This document shows positions 1 through 11,563 of a stretch of 64,000 nucleotides of DNA, piece by piece; position 1 is the first letter of the stretch; each line of letters opens with the position of its first letter. The notes under the pieces are model-generated. The model saw only the letters and a program-made list of their open reading frames with translations, was not told where the DNA came from and made no database searches. The stretch covers positions 4,836,001 to 4,900,000 of the forward strand of contig JASFXZ010000039.1 in NCBI GenBank assembly GCA_032209605.1. Direction: 5' to 3'. The DNA comes from Mactromeris polynyma. Taxonomy: Eukaryota > Mollusca > Bivalvia > Venerida > Mactridae. A program made the translations under genes and the position numbers.

Positions 1-251
1 TATATGCTATTCTCAAGCTATAAACTCACAATCATCAGGTTAGCAGTCAAGCACTGGACTGTAACAAATGACCTGGCAGACTTATGATAAGTAAAGAGAT
101 GGCAATTTATTTTTATATTATTTATAATTACCTCATTATTACGACTAGCTTGCAGTAAGACAGAGAATTGATTTACAAATTTAGCCCAACAATGTACCAA
201 TATTTCTGTATGAATATCATCATAGTAGAGTTAAATAAATACTATAGACTA

Positions 252-429
252 CAGTTATACCTCACTTTAAGACCACCTCAATAATAAGACCACCTTGATA
301 TTAAGAACACAATGTTCAAGTCTATTTTCACTGTTTTGCTCTTTATTCAACCTCAATATGAAGACCACCTCAATATATCAACCAGTTTTCAAGGGTCCCA
401 AGGGTGGTCTTATTATCGAGGTTTTACTG
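252..429. mobile_element. pogo/Tigger-type MITE
   Basis: A 178-bp non-coding element starts CAGTTATACCTC and ends GAGGTTTTACTG, so its ends are inverted repeats (CAGTAAAACCTC read inward on the other strand). TA flanks both ends (250-251 and 430-431). Both ends also carry AAGACCACC, typical of MITEs mobilised by pogo-like transposases. The inside has no gene. The right half of the same element recurs at about 1767-1799, 3333-3364 and 4918-4949 as the borders of the tandem array that follows. Confidence 0.75.
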
Positions 430-431
430 TA

Positions 432-3400
432 CTTTGTTTTGTGAATAATATATCAAATGAAATATGCCACTTTTTCATGTCCCCAAACATTATTTATTCT
501 CCAAGTATCAAAGAGGACCTCCTAAGATCTAGAAACAATGTCAGGAAATGGACAAAGAGAACGTACCTTTTTTTCACTTTCAACGGATTTATCATATTGT
601 CCTCATTGGAATTAAGAAAAGATTTTGTTGAGGCTGGATAACTAGCTGCATCTTCGCTCCCCACACAGTCGTGAGAGGCATACGTAGTGTTTCATCCTTT
701 ATTTTACAGGAGACAATGGGACGTTTTCTTTGTCCTCTTGAGCTAAAACATAAAGCATTAAATGTTAAGCATAAACTTATTTATTCTACATGATAACATT
801 AATTGTGAGGCCAACCTTAAAAAGTTGTTTGTGTGGCATAACCTAGACTACTCTTGCTAATACTGAAAATTTGATAGTTTACACACTGCCTGGCAGTATA
901 CTTGTAAGTTTGTATCCCATGCTATAAAAGAAATGATCCAATAGTACATCAGTGATTTGTCTGCCATTTGTTGATAATTATAATAATACCTTTAATTCAA
1001 GAAGGCAACACATTAAGACAAAATTCCCTAATAAGCAATCCTCCCCTAATTAAAGCTCCCAACTTTAGACAAGCCAGTGCAAGTTTTGACACTTTCAACT
1101 TAGATCGACTAGTGTGTACCATACTTGTTGTAATAGATGCATATGAGACCTTAAAATTAGTGACTTTTACCTTTATTAAACTGTCCATAAGTTTGATTTC
1201 CTGCATTGAGCTCTCCTCAATGAAGGTAAATAAAGACTCTGGGTTTGATTGCAAGCACTCGAGCTCTCCTCAATGAAGGTAAATACAGAATATTGGTTTG
1301 ATTTCATGCACTGAGCTCTCCTCAATGAAGGTAAATACACTGAGCTCTCCTTAATGGAAGGAAATACAGAATCAGTGTTTGATGCCGAGTATTGTGCTCT
1401 CCTTAATGGAGGTAAATACAAAATCTTGGTTTGAAATTGCGTGGCAAAATCCCCTGTTTTCCTGTAGGCTTGAGCGTGGCACTGTTACAAAGACACGAGT
1501 AAAAGTCAGAGTACAGAGACACATATGCGGGCTAGGAAAAGTAGTACGCAGTAAAATGATATGGTACCTATTTTGTCCATCCCGACCATCAACAGAACTA
1601 GTTGCCTAGACTATGGTGACTACAGTGGCCGTAGCTAGAGTCAAGGACTTGCTAACATCACTGAAATAGAACATAATGTACAATAAATATCATACCATGA
1701 AATGAACAATTTTCTGCATGTTAGCTCTGGAGATCTGATTATTACAACCAGTTTTCAAGTGTCACAAAGGTGGTCTTATTATCGAGGTTGTTTTACTGTA
1801 CTTTGTTTTGTGGATAATACATCAAATGAAATATGCCACTTTTTCTTTTCCCATAATAACAAAGTTTTTATAAAGTTCTGTAACAAACACAGCTTGTATC
1901 CTCAGACTTAATATTCACCATAAATTTTAATTCACATTAAAACGAATATGCGCTATTCAGTACATATGATAGGAAACAACCCAAAGCTTTACTGCTCGTC
2001 ATGTTGTAATCAATATGAAAGGAACTACTTTCATTACTCATCCACCAATTGTTCATGTCCCCAAACATTATTTATTCTCCAAGTATCAAAGAGGACCTCC
2101 TAAGGTCTAGAAACAATGTCAGGAAATGGACAAAGAGAACGTACCTTTTTTCACTTTCAATGGATTCATCATATTGTCCTCATTGGAATTCAGAATTGAT
2201 TTTGTTGAGGCTGGATAACAAGCTGCATCTTCGCTCCCCACACAGTCGTGAGAGGCCTAGTGTTTCATCCTTTATTTTACAGGAGACAATGGGATGTTTT
2301 CTTTGTCCTCTTGAGCTAAAACATAAAGCATCAAATATTTAGCATAAACTTATTTATTCTACATGATAACATTAATTGTGAGGCCAACCTTAAAAAGTTG
2401 TTTGTGTGGCATAACCCAGACTACTCTTGCTAGTACTGAAAATTTGATATTTTACACACTGCCTGGCAATATACTTGTTTGTATCCCATGCTATAAAAGA
2501 AATGATCCAATAGTACATCAGTGATTTGTCTGCCATTTGTTGATAATTATAATAATACCTTTAATTCAAGAAGGCAACACATTAAGACAAAATTCCCTAA
2601 TAAGTAATCCTCCCCTAATTAAAGCTCCCAACTTTAGACAAGCCAGTGCAAGTTTTGACACTTTCAACTTAGATCGACTAGTGGGTACCATACTTGTTGT
2701 AATAGATGCATATGAGACCTTAAAATTAGTGACTTTTACCTTTATTAAACTGTCCATAAGTTTGATTTCCTGCATTGAGCTCTCCTCAATGAAGGTAAAT
2801 AAAGACTCTGGGTTTGATTGCAAGCACTCGAGCTCTCCTCAATGAAGGTAAATACAGAATATTGGTTTGATTTCATGCACTGAGCTCTCCTCAATGAAGG
2901 TAAATACACTGAGCTCTCCTTAATGGAAGGAAATACAGAATCAGTGTTTGATGCCGAGTATTGTGCTCTCCTTAATGGAGGTAAATACAAAATCTTGGTT
3001 TGAAATTGCGTGGCAAAATCCCACGTTTTCCTGTAGGCTTGAGCGTGGCACTGTTACAAAGACACGAGTAAAAGTCAGAGTACAGAGACACATATGCGGG
3101 CTAGGAAAAGTAGTACGCAGTAAAATGATATGGTACCTATTTTGTCCATCCCGACCATCAACAGAACTAGTTGCCTAGACTATGGTGACTACAGTGGCCG
3201 TAGCTAGAGTCAAGGACTTGCTAACATCACTGAAATAGAACATAATGTACAATAAATATCATACCATGAAATGAACAATTTTCTGCATGTTAGCTCTGGA
3301 GATCTGATTATTACAACCAGTTTTCAAGTGTCACAAAGGTGGTCTTATTATCGAGGTTTTACTGTACTTTGTTTTGTGGATAATACATCAAATGAAATAT

Positions 3401-6310
3401 GCCACTTTTTCTTTTCCCATAATAACAAAGTTTTTATAAAGTTCTGTAACAAACACAGCTTGTATCCTCAGACTTAATATTCACCATAATTTTTAATTCA
3501 CATTAAAACGAATATGCGCTATTCAGTACATATGATAGGAAACAACACAAAGCTTTACTGCTCGTCATGTCATGCGCTTGTTCTAATCAATATGAAAGGA
3601 ACTACCATCATTACTCATCCACCAATTGTTCATGTCCCCAAACATTATTTATTCTCCAAGTATCAAAGAGGACCTCCTAAGGTCTAGAAACAATGTCAGG
3701 AAATGGACAAAGAGAACGTACCTTTTTTCACTTTCAATGGATTCATCATAATGTCCTCATTGGAATTAAGAATTGATTTTGTTGAGGCTGGATAACTAGC
3801 TGCATCTTCGCTCCCCACACAGTCGTGAGAGGCATACGTAGTGTTTCATCCTTTATTTTACAGGAGACAATGGGACGTTTTCTTTGTCCTCTTGAGCTAA
3901 AACATAAAGCATTAAATGTTAAGCATAAACTTATTTATTCTACATGATAACATTAATTGTGAGGCCAACCTTAAAAAGTTGTTTGTGTGGCATAACCTAG
4001 ACTACTCTTGCTAATACTGAAAATTTGATAGTTTACACACTGCCTGGCAGTATACTTGTAAGTTTGTATCCCATGCTATAAAAGAAATGATCCAATAGTA
4101 CATCAGTGATTTGTCTGCCATTTGTTGATAATTATAATAATACCTTTAATTCAAGAAGGCAACACATTAAGACAAAATTCCCTAATAAGCAATCCTCCCC
4201 TAATTAAAGCTCCCAACTTTAGACAAGCCAGTGCAAGTTTTGACACTTTCAACTTAGATCGACTAGTGGGTACCATACTTGTTGTAATAGATGCATATGA
4301 GACCTTAAAATTAGTGACTTTTACCTTTATTAAACTGTCCATAAGTTTGATTTCCTGCATTGAGCTCTCCTCAATGAAGGTAAATAAAGACTCTGGGTTT
4401 GATTGCAAGCACTCGAGCTCTCCTCAATGAAGGTAAATACAGAATATTGGTTTGATTTCATGCACTGAGCTCTCCTCAATGAAGGTAAATACACTGAGCT
4501 CTCCTTAATGGAAGGAAATACAGAATCAGTGTTTGATGCCGAGTATTGTGCTCTCCTGAATGGAGGTAAATACAAAATCTTGGTTTGAAATTGCGTGGCA
4601 AAATCCCCTGTTTTCCTGTAGGCTTGAGCGTGGCACTGTTACAAAGACACCAGTAAAAGTCAGAGTACAGAGACACATATGCGGGCTAGGAAAAGTAGTA
4701 CGCAGTAAAATGATATGGTACCTATTTTGTCCATCCCGACCATCAACAGAACTAGTTGCCTAGACTATGGTGACTACAGTGGCCGTGGCTAGAGTCAAGG
4801 ACTTGCTAACATCACTGAAATAGAACATAATTTACAATAAATATCATACCATGAAATGAACAATTTTCTGCATGTAAGCTCTGGGCTTCTGATTATTACA
4901 ACCAGTTTTCAAGTGTTGCAAAGGTGGTCTTATTATCGAGGTTGTACTGTACTTTGTTTTGTGGATAATACATCAAATGAAATAGGCCACTTTTTCTTTT
5001 TCCATAATAAAGTTTTTATAAAGTTCTGTAACAAACACAGCTTGTATCCTCAGACTTAATATTCACCATAAATTTTAATTCACATTAAAACGAATATGCG
5101 CTATTCAGTACATATGATAGGAAACAACCCAAAGCTTTACTGCTCGTCATGTTGTAATCAATATGAAAGGAACTACCATCATTACTCATCCACCAATTGT
5201 TCATGTCCCCAAACATTATTTATTCTCCAAGTATCAAAGAGGACCTCCTAAGGTCTAGAAACAATGTCAGGAAATGGACAAAGAGAACGTACCTTTATTT
5301 CACTTTCAATGGATTCATCATATTGTCCTCATTGGAATTCAGAATTGATTTTGTTGAGGCTGGATAACTAGCTGCATCTTCGCTCCCCACACAGTCGTGA
5401 GAGGCCTAGTGTTTCATCCTTTATTTTACAGGAGACAATGGGATGTTTTCTTTGTCCTCTTGAGCTAAAACATAAAGCATCAAATATTTAGCATAAACTT
5501 ATTTATTCTACATGATAACATTAATTGTGAGGCCAACCTTAAAAAGTTGTTTGTGTGGCATAACCCAGACTACTCTTGCTAATACTGAAAATTTGATATT
5601 TTACACACTGCCTGGCAATAAACTTGTTTGTATCCCATGCTATAAAAGAAATGATCCAATAGTACATCAGTGATTTGTCTGCCATTTGTTGATAATTATA
5701 ATAATACCTTTAATTCAAGAAGGCAACACATTAAGACAATATTCCTAAATAAACACCCCTCCCCTAATTAAAGCTCCCGACTTTAGACAAGCCAGTGCAA
5801 GTTTTGACACTTTCAACTTAGATCGACTAGAAGGTACCATACTTGTTGTAATAGATGCATATGAGACCTTAAAATTAGTGACTTTTACCTTTATTAAACT
5901 GTCCATAAGTTTGATTTCCTGCATTGAGCTTTCCCCAATTAAGGTAAATAAAGACTCTGGGTTTGATTGCAAGCACTCGAGCTCTCCTCAATGAAGGTAA
6001 ATACTGAATATTGGTTTGATTTCATGCACTGAGCTCTCCTCAATGAAAGTAAATACACTGAGATCTCCTTAATGGAAGGAAATACAGAATCAGTGTTTGA
6101 AATTGCATGGCAAAATCCCACGTTTTCCTGTAGGCTTGAGCATGGCACTGTTACGAAGACACGAGTAAAAGTCAGAGTACAGAGACACGTATGCAGGGCT
6201 AGGAAAAGTATTATGTAGTAAAATGATATGGTACCTATTTTGTCCATCCTGACCATCAACAGAACTAGTTGCCGTGACTATGGTGACTATGGTGACTACA
6301 GTTGCCGTAG
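432..6310. repeat. Four-unit tandem array, unit ~1.57 kb
   Basis: Four near-identical direct copies follow one another. The landmark AAATTGCGTGGCAAAATCCC lies at about 1434, 3003 and 4588, with a variant near 6101, giving spacings of 1569, 1585 and about 1513 bp. Copy 1 lacks about 200 bp found near 1850-2055 in copy 2. Copy 4 lacks one internal subrepeat and ends near 6310. Each internal unit is bordered by a half MITE end (GGTGGTCTTATTATCGAGG). Short open frames of 66-109 codons recur in register on both strands, but they match no family and change frame between copies, so they are not called genes. Divergence of only a few percent between units implies recent amplification. A diverged piece of the same family lies at 63685-63753. 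Confidence 0.9.
1195..1440 (+). repeat. Minisatellite inside the 1.57-kb unit (GAGCTCTCCTCAATGAAGG)
   Basis: Five imperfect copies of a core like GAGCTCTCCTCAATGAAGG followed by TAAATAC lie within about 230 bp, at roughly 27- and 53-bp spacing. The block repeats in the other units at about 2764-3010, 4349-4595 and 5923-6100; the last one has lost a copy. Confidence 0.8.
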
Positions 6311-7787
6311 CTGGAGGTCAGGAGGTCTTGGAGTGAGATTTTAGTGTAGTTTGTTTCAAGTTGAAGTCAAAACAATATTTAACTGAAAGCAATAAACATC
6401 ATTTTATTTATTTTTTTAAAGAGAATCACTTATATATATATGTAGGGACCATTTTCAGGAGTTAAATATTTACACTAAACAAACAATTTTGTGAGGATGG
6501 ACTAATAACTGAAAATTCGGAATATAAAACAGTATTCAATTAGTTCAATTAATTTCATCGAACTTTTAAATTATATCAAAATGTGTATGATTGATTGTCT
6601 AGGTTTCACCAAAATTCGCCCACATTCACCGGTGTACTCTTGCGCATTGTTGAGTTTACCAACAATAAGATAGGCCAGCGTGATTTGAAATTCGACTAGG
6701 ATTTAAAAAGGCTGTATTGACGTATTTGAAGAAAACTGTATTCTAATAAGGAAGAAAGATGACCGACTACTTCCATATCATTCATTGCCACCGTAAAGAT
6801 GGACGCACACAGAAAGTCACGTGACAACAGCTATATAATCATATCAGGTTTCAAAGTATCAATATCAACATCAATATCTTCACGCTTTGAAATATGTGCA
6901 CAAAAACATAGCATAAATTGCAAAAATAAACATCATACAAAATAGCATTATTGTTTGACCACATGTAGGCTCATAAATGGATGAGAGCAGTTTTAATTTA
7001 TCGTAATTTTCAACTCAAATAAACACTTTTATGCCAGTATTTTAACATGCAAACATTGCCCATACATATGTTTGAGTCGAATGCAAAAGAACTATAACAT
7101 CTCTGACCTAGAAACTGAAAAAATGCATTCTTGTCGAAATAATTTTAAATCATGTCTTACCTTCTAGATAGATCTACAGTCTTTTGAATTTGATTTTACA
7201 CAATGACGACATGAGAGGTGCCCTCAGGTAAGCCAATCAAAACGTTGCTGGCAAAACACACTGCGGTAACCAGTGGAGACACTATAACGGTAACGCCCTG
7301 TGTAGACACTTTGTGTAATATTGCATTGAGAGATTGGGGGCCCGGATACAATAAATTTACATTGTGAATACAGTACATTGTTGAGAATATTGTACTAGTT
7401 GTGTATACATGTGCGTATATGTTATTACGCTAGTGACATGTTAGTAATACGAGTAGTTATTGAAGCACAACTTTCGTTCTCGCTGTTCTGTATTTTGATT
7501 TTAAGGGCTTTACAAAGTAGTTGTTCATTATGTTGTGTGTAAAGTACACTTATAATTTGTGCGACGTAGTAGGTACATGCGTCAGAGCAAGAAAGATGTT
7601 GTGTGGCTCCTGTTACAAAACGTGCTGAGAACATGTTACACAATTAAGGTCAAATGAATGAGTTTCAACTAAACGACTCGAATACACCACTTGAGGGGCC
7701 TCATACCTTACGTACCATGTATAAACTATTAGCAATTGGGCATACCTGTACATTTAATAATGAAATAATCCAAATATTGTTTTAACT
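6311..7787. other. No gene seen
   Basis: AT-rich single-copy-looking DNA. Open frames stay below 75 codons, have no recognisable domain and show no splice-bounded coding block. A short (TA)n run lies near 6432. Nothing else can be supported. Confidence 0.6.
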
Positions 7788-7884
7788 GCCTCCGTAGCGC
7801 AGTTGGCTAAGCAGTTGGCTAAGCTTCATATTGTACACTTCGTGTCACATTTTATGGGCGTGGGTTCGAGTCCCTGCATTTTTT
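7788..7884 (+). repeat. tRNA-derived sequence (tRNA pseudogene or SINE head)
   Basis: The 5' part (GCCTCCGTAGCGCAGTTGGC) has the form of an elongator tRNA-Met 5' half with a pol III A box. A perfect B box (GGTTCGAGTCC) lies at 7863-7873, and a T-run at 7879-7884 could terminate pol III. It cannot fold as a working tRNA: the A-box region is partly duplicated (GCAGTTGGCTAA twice), the anticodon arm is replaced by unrelated sequence, and the 3' acceptor strand does not pair with GCCTCCG. Confidence 0.6.
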
Positions 7885-10178
7885 AACTCATTATTTTGTA
7901 GAGTTTGCTTAGCACGCTTTTCGCGCGAATATATAAATACACAAAACAGTATATAAATGACTTTATTACAGTCAGATAAAATATAATAAAATAAATATTA
8001 ACGAAAAAAATGCAAACACAATTTGGAATAAAAATAAAATACATCAATCTATAATCGAACAATTATATCATTCAATTTGAATATTTCATTTAACGCTTGG
8101 TCTACACGGATTTTGAAACTGCCTGTAATGAAATACTGAAAATATTAAGGACATTCATATCATTTATAAGTAACCATTTCAATCGACGGTGGTATGATAT
8201 AAATGTACGCTTGGATGTACACGCTTGCTTTCCATGCACCCTAAACTGTCAGTCGTCTTCCAGTGATATAACCAATTAAATACAAATATTAGGTTATTCA
8301 ACGGTTTTCTCGTGATTTCATTTACACATTCTCGATCTCCCAAATAACAAAATAAGCCAGCGAAAACCAATCATTGAACTTGCTGTCCCCACACCTATAT
8401 AAACACTGGATTGTGAAACTCATTTTGTGTCTTGCTTGTTCCTATATTGGTGAATCCATGACTTATATCAGCTGTTTGTTACTCACATGTGTATAATAAG
8501 TCCTTGACATTTTCATACACTTTCTTTGCTGTCCTTTTTAGTCAAAAATGAAATTTGACTTACTTATATAAACAACAAATGAGAATGTCGATTTAAAGTG
8601 ATGTATGAATTATTATAACTTTAAAACCGAGAAGCCAGATTTCTATGACGAGTGCGCAAGCTACTGTCGTTAATCAGCCGAACATACCTATGATTAGAAA
8701 TATAGCTTAAAATCGTTTGATAAAACATAAGAACTGCTTAAGTGTGCTTTTTCCAAACTCTGAAGCGAGCAACACTGATTAACTGACCACCATATTTATC
8801 TGAAACACGGTGAAAGGGAAAGCGACATTCGCCGCCGTGTATGACTGAACAATTTTTGAAACACGGCGCTAAACCCGATGAAAGAGAAGGAATAAGCTGC
8901 TACAGGGAACGCCACATACATTCGACAGTGCCTTCCCACACATACCTTCAGGAAAACAACTCCATAAAACATAAGGCACTTGATGAGGTTAAAGGGTACA
9001 TACGTTAGGGGACAGAGGCGCAAAAAATGGCCAAGCAGGCCATAAGGAATAACTATGAGAATGAAAGAGGACAAACAAACAAATAAAAACGACATTTGAC
9101 TAAATGTCGCAACATCAGCAAACACGGTCATGAAAAACCGAGCCTTATTGTTTAAATTGTGTAACATATAGATAATCAAGTAGACGACAACTCAAAGAGC
9201 CTTCGATAGGTATTACTATCATAACCCAAAAACAACCATCATGTAATGGATATACGTAACAGGAAAGACGCAAACACAACACAATAAACAAATACAGACA
9301 TTGTAAAGTAAAGAATGTTCTGCCATGGATAAACATGGTTTCAAATTATCAATGTTTTCCAACGGAGGAAATTATTTTAGCATTTAGTTCCCAACATGCG
9401 AAGTTGTTCACCGAATTGCACAGAATGTTTTTGAAAACATTAGCCTAAGTCTCATCAATAAGAATCATTTAAACGTTCTCGAGGTCGTTTCAAGGCCAAT
9501 AATATTCCGCATAACCTTGCAAATGCTTGCATTTCACACAAAAACAACAGATGTAATTAACTCTTTGCATGATTATGTATAGGCTCAACTTGTTGTCACG
9601 TGTATAACCACCAGCTGTTGTATTATTTATGTGTGACGTTAACAAGCATGGTATTCCTCAACTTGCTAGAACTGACAAACGGTTGAAAATGACAATATTG
9701 CTTAATACAATCTACAGACTGGTCACGGTGGTGGCAACAATCGCTCATTTCTTACTGCTAGAGGTGTACACAAAGGAAAGTAATATTTTCACATTAAACT
9801 GTGTACTATTACAGTGTAAGCCAAGTAAAGTATTAAGCATTAGTTACATTGGGATATTTCAACAACTAGTTACAGAGTTTCGTTGAAAATACATTGCAAC
9901 CTATCCAGAGTGGTCCTCTCTTGAGCACCGCTCCTCAACGACAGTACAATTTGTTCTTGTAGTATGAAATTACTATCAATTTAACCTCTTTAGAGTAACG
10001 ACCTCTGAACAACAGCCCAAATGCGCGTATTCGAAAGATCGTACATGTATAAACATTAAGTTAATATATACTATAGCGATCCAAACGAACGATTTTGTCA
10101 GTTGTGCGCGTATTTCGGTTTATAAATGAGTTACACCCTTAAAACAGAACAAGCTTAGACGCTTGGAATTACAGATGA
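7885..10178. other. No gene seen
   Basis: About 2.3 kb of AT-rich DNA. A TATATAAAC box at about 8396 is followed by no recognisable coding sequence. A 127-codon open frame on the minus strand (8796-9179) is strongly hydrophobic but resembles nothing I know and has no gene context. Confidence 0.5.
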
Positions 10179-10206
10179 CACGCTTTCTCAATAAAACGGT
10201 GCACTT
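10179..10206 (+). repeat. Left terminal inverted repeat of the 5.9-kb transposon
   Basis: 28 bp starting CACGCTTTCTC and ending GTGCACTT. It is identical to the reverse complement of 16072-16099. The flanking bases are ATGA. Confidence 0.9.
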
Positions 10207-11563
10207 TGAATTTTGAAAACATAAACAATTGAAATGCATAAGTTTAACCTGACAAGTACATTTTCCTACTGCGAATAGTGTCACCTGTACCATGGCGAAG
10301 TATTTTCAACATGCACCATAAGATGTTCCTGACGTGATATCTCAAATGAAATCATAAAATCCTGTAGTTTTAACATTGAAAGGTTTGTTACCTTGACACT
10401 GTCATATTTAAGAGAGACACCGGCTTAACAGTATTGTATTTGGTTTTGAAAACGTTTATATTTCTTATTTACCTGGTCTTTCTTAAATGACTGATACCAT
10501 TTTCATATTCATGTGTATTACGTGTTTTTCTGAAACTCGAGTGAAAAAATAATGAATATTTCGGACTCGAAGGTAAACATCTACAGCTAAAACATGTGAG
10601 TAATATGGTAAATACATTCAAAATAAAGAAATATGTTTTACTTGGCATTTCTTTTCATCGTGTTCGCCAATGTGTTGGTAGAAAGAGTAAACATCTTTAA
10701 GTAAGGTTATCTTTTTATATGTAAAGTACAGGCTGTTTGAGTGACATGACTAAATAGTAACTAACCTTACCACTATGCGCAGTTAACAGGGATATCAACA
10801 CGACTCTAAGAATTATATTAATATAATAAATCAAGACTTTTTCTGATTTAAAACAAGTTTATGAAACATCCGTATTACAGTTTTTACACATATCCACCAT
10901 ATTGGACAAATATTTAAAGAACATTAGAAAAAAACTAACAAAATCTTCCAAAATACTATACATGTACACCTAGGTTTAGCAATGCCATTTAGGGCAAATG
11001 TGTTCCAATGCACGATTGAATTGCAAAATTCATTGTCAAATATTTATTATTTAATACTGTTATTTTCAGCAATAATGTTTTCCAAACAAGTACACTCTTG
11101 TTTTATATGTAAGGTTCGTTACAATTGCACAAATGTTCTTAATATTTCAATGTGCAAAATGGTTCTATGTTACATACATATATGTGAATTTGAGTGTTAC
11201 TTGCAGAAAGACATGGACAATTCCAGGTCAACCATGATGCAATGTATTGAAAAAACTGTGAACACAGCCCAAAATTAACTAGACCTATCACAGCAGCCAG
11301 GAATAGACAGGCATACAGACAGACGGACAAATTGACGGACAAATTGAGAGACTAATGGACAGACGGACAGGCCGCCAAGGTTATTCCTATATACCCACTT
11401 CAAAACTTCGTTTTGTTTGGGTATAATCAATAATCAGAACATTTGCAACGCCTTTTAAAAACTATCATATAAAACCTGTCAAAAGATACCAAGCATATTT
11501 CATGCATGTGTCCCTTTGAAAATAGTTTAAGGTTCATTCCTTGAAAAAGTGTTATTTTCTTTT
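10207..11563. other. Transposon 3' non-coding region, with one hairpin
   Basis: Transposase downstream region of the 5.9-kb element. It holds one AAGGTTCGTTAC motif (11111-11122) and a degenerate one (about 11528). A perfect-stem hairpin at 11391-11424 (ATACCCACTTC...GGGTAT with CAAAAC/GTTTTG) follows a GACAGACGGACA-rich stretch (11300-11372), resembling the 3' end of a short interspersed repeat. No additional gene is evident. Confidence 0.55.

Noticed and set aside
968..4575. Repeated 66-102-codon open frames on both strands in the 1.57-kb units
   Set aside because: They recur only because the DNA repeats, overlap antisense frames, match no family, and the minus frames simply read through the short internal minisatellite.
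7788..7884. Functional tRNA-Met gene
   Set aside because: The acceptor stem cannot pair and the anticodon arm is replaced, so it was called tRNA-derived instead.
8796..9179. 127-codon hydrophobic minus-strand frame, multi-pass membrane protein candidate
   Set aside because: No recognisable family, start context, neighbours or splice support; hydrophobic frames arise easily opposite A-rich sequence.
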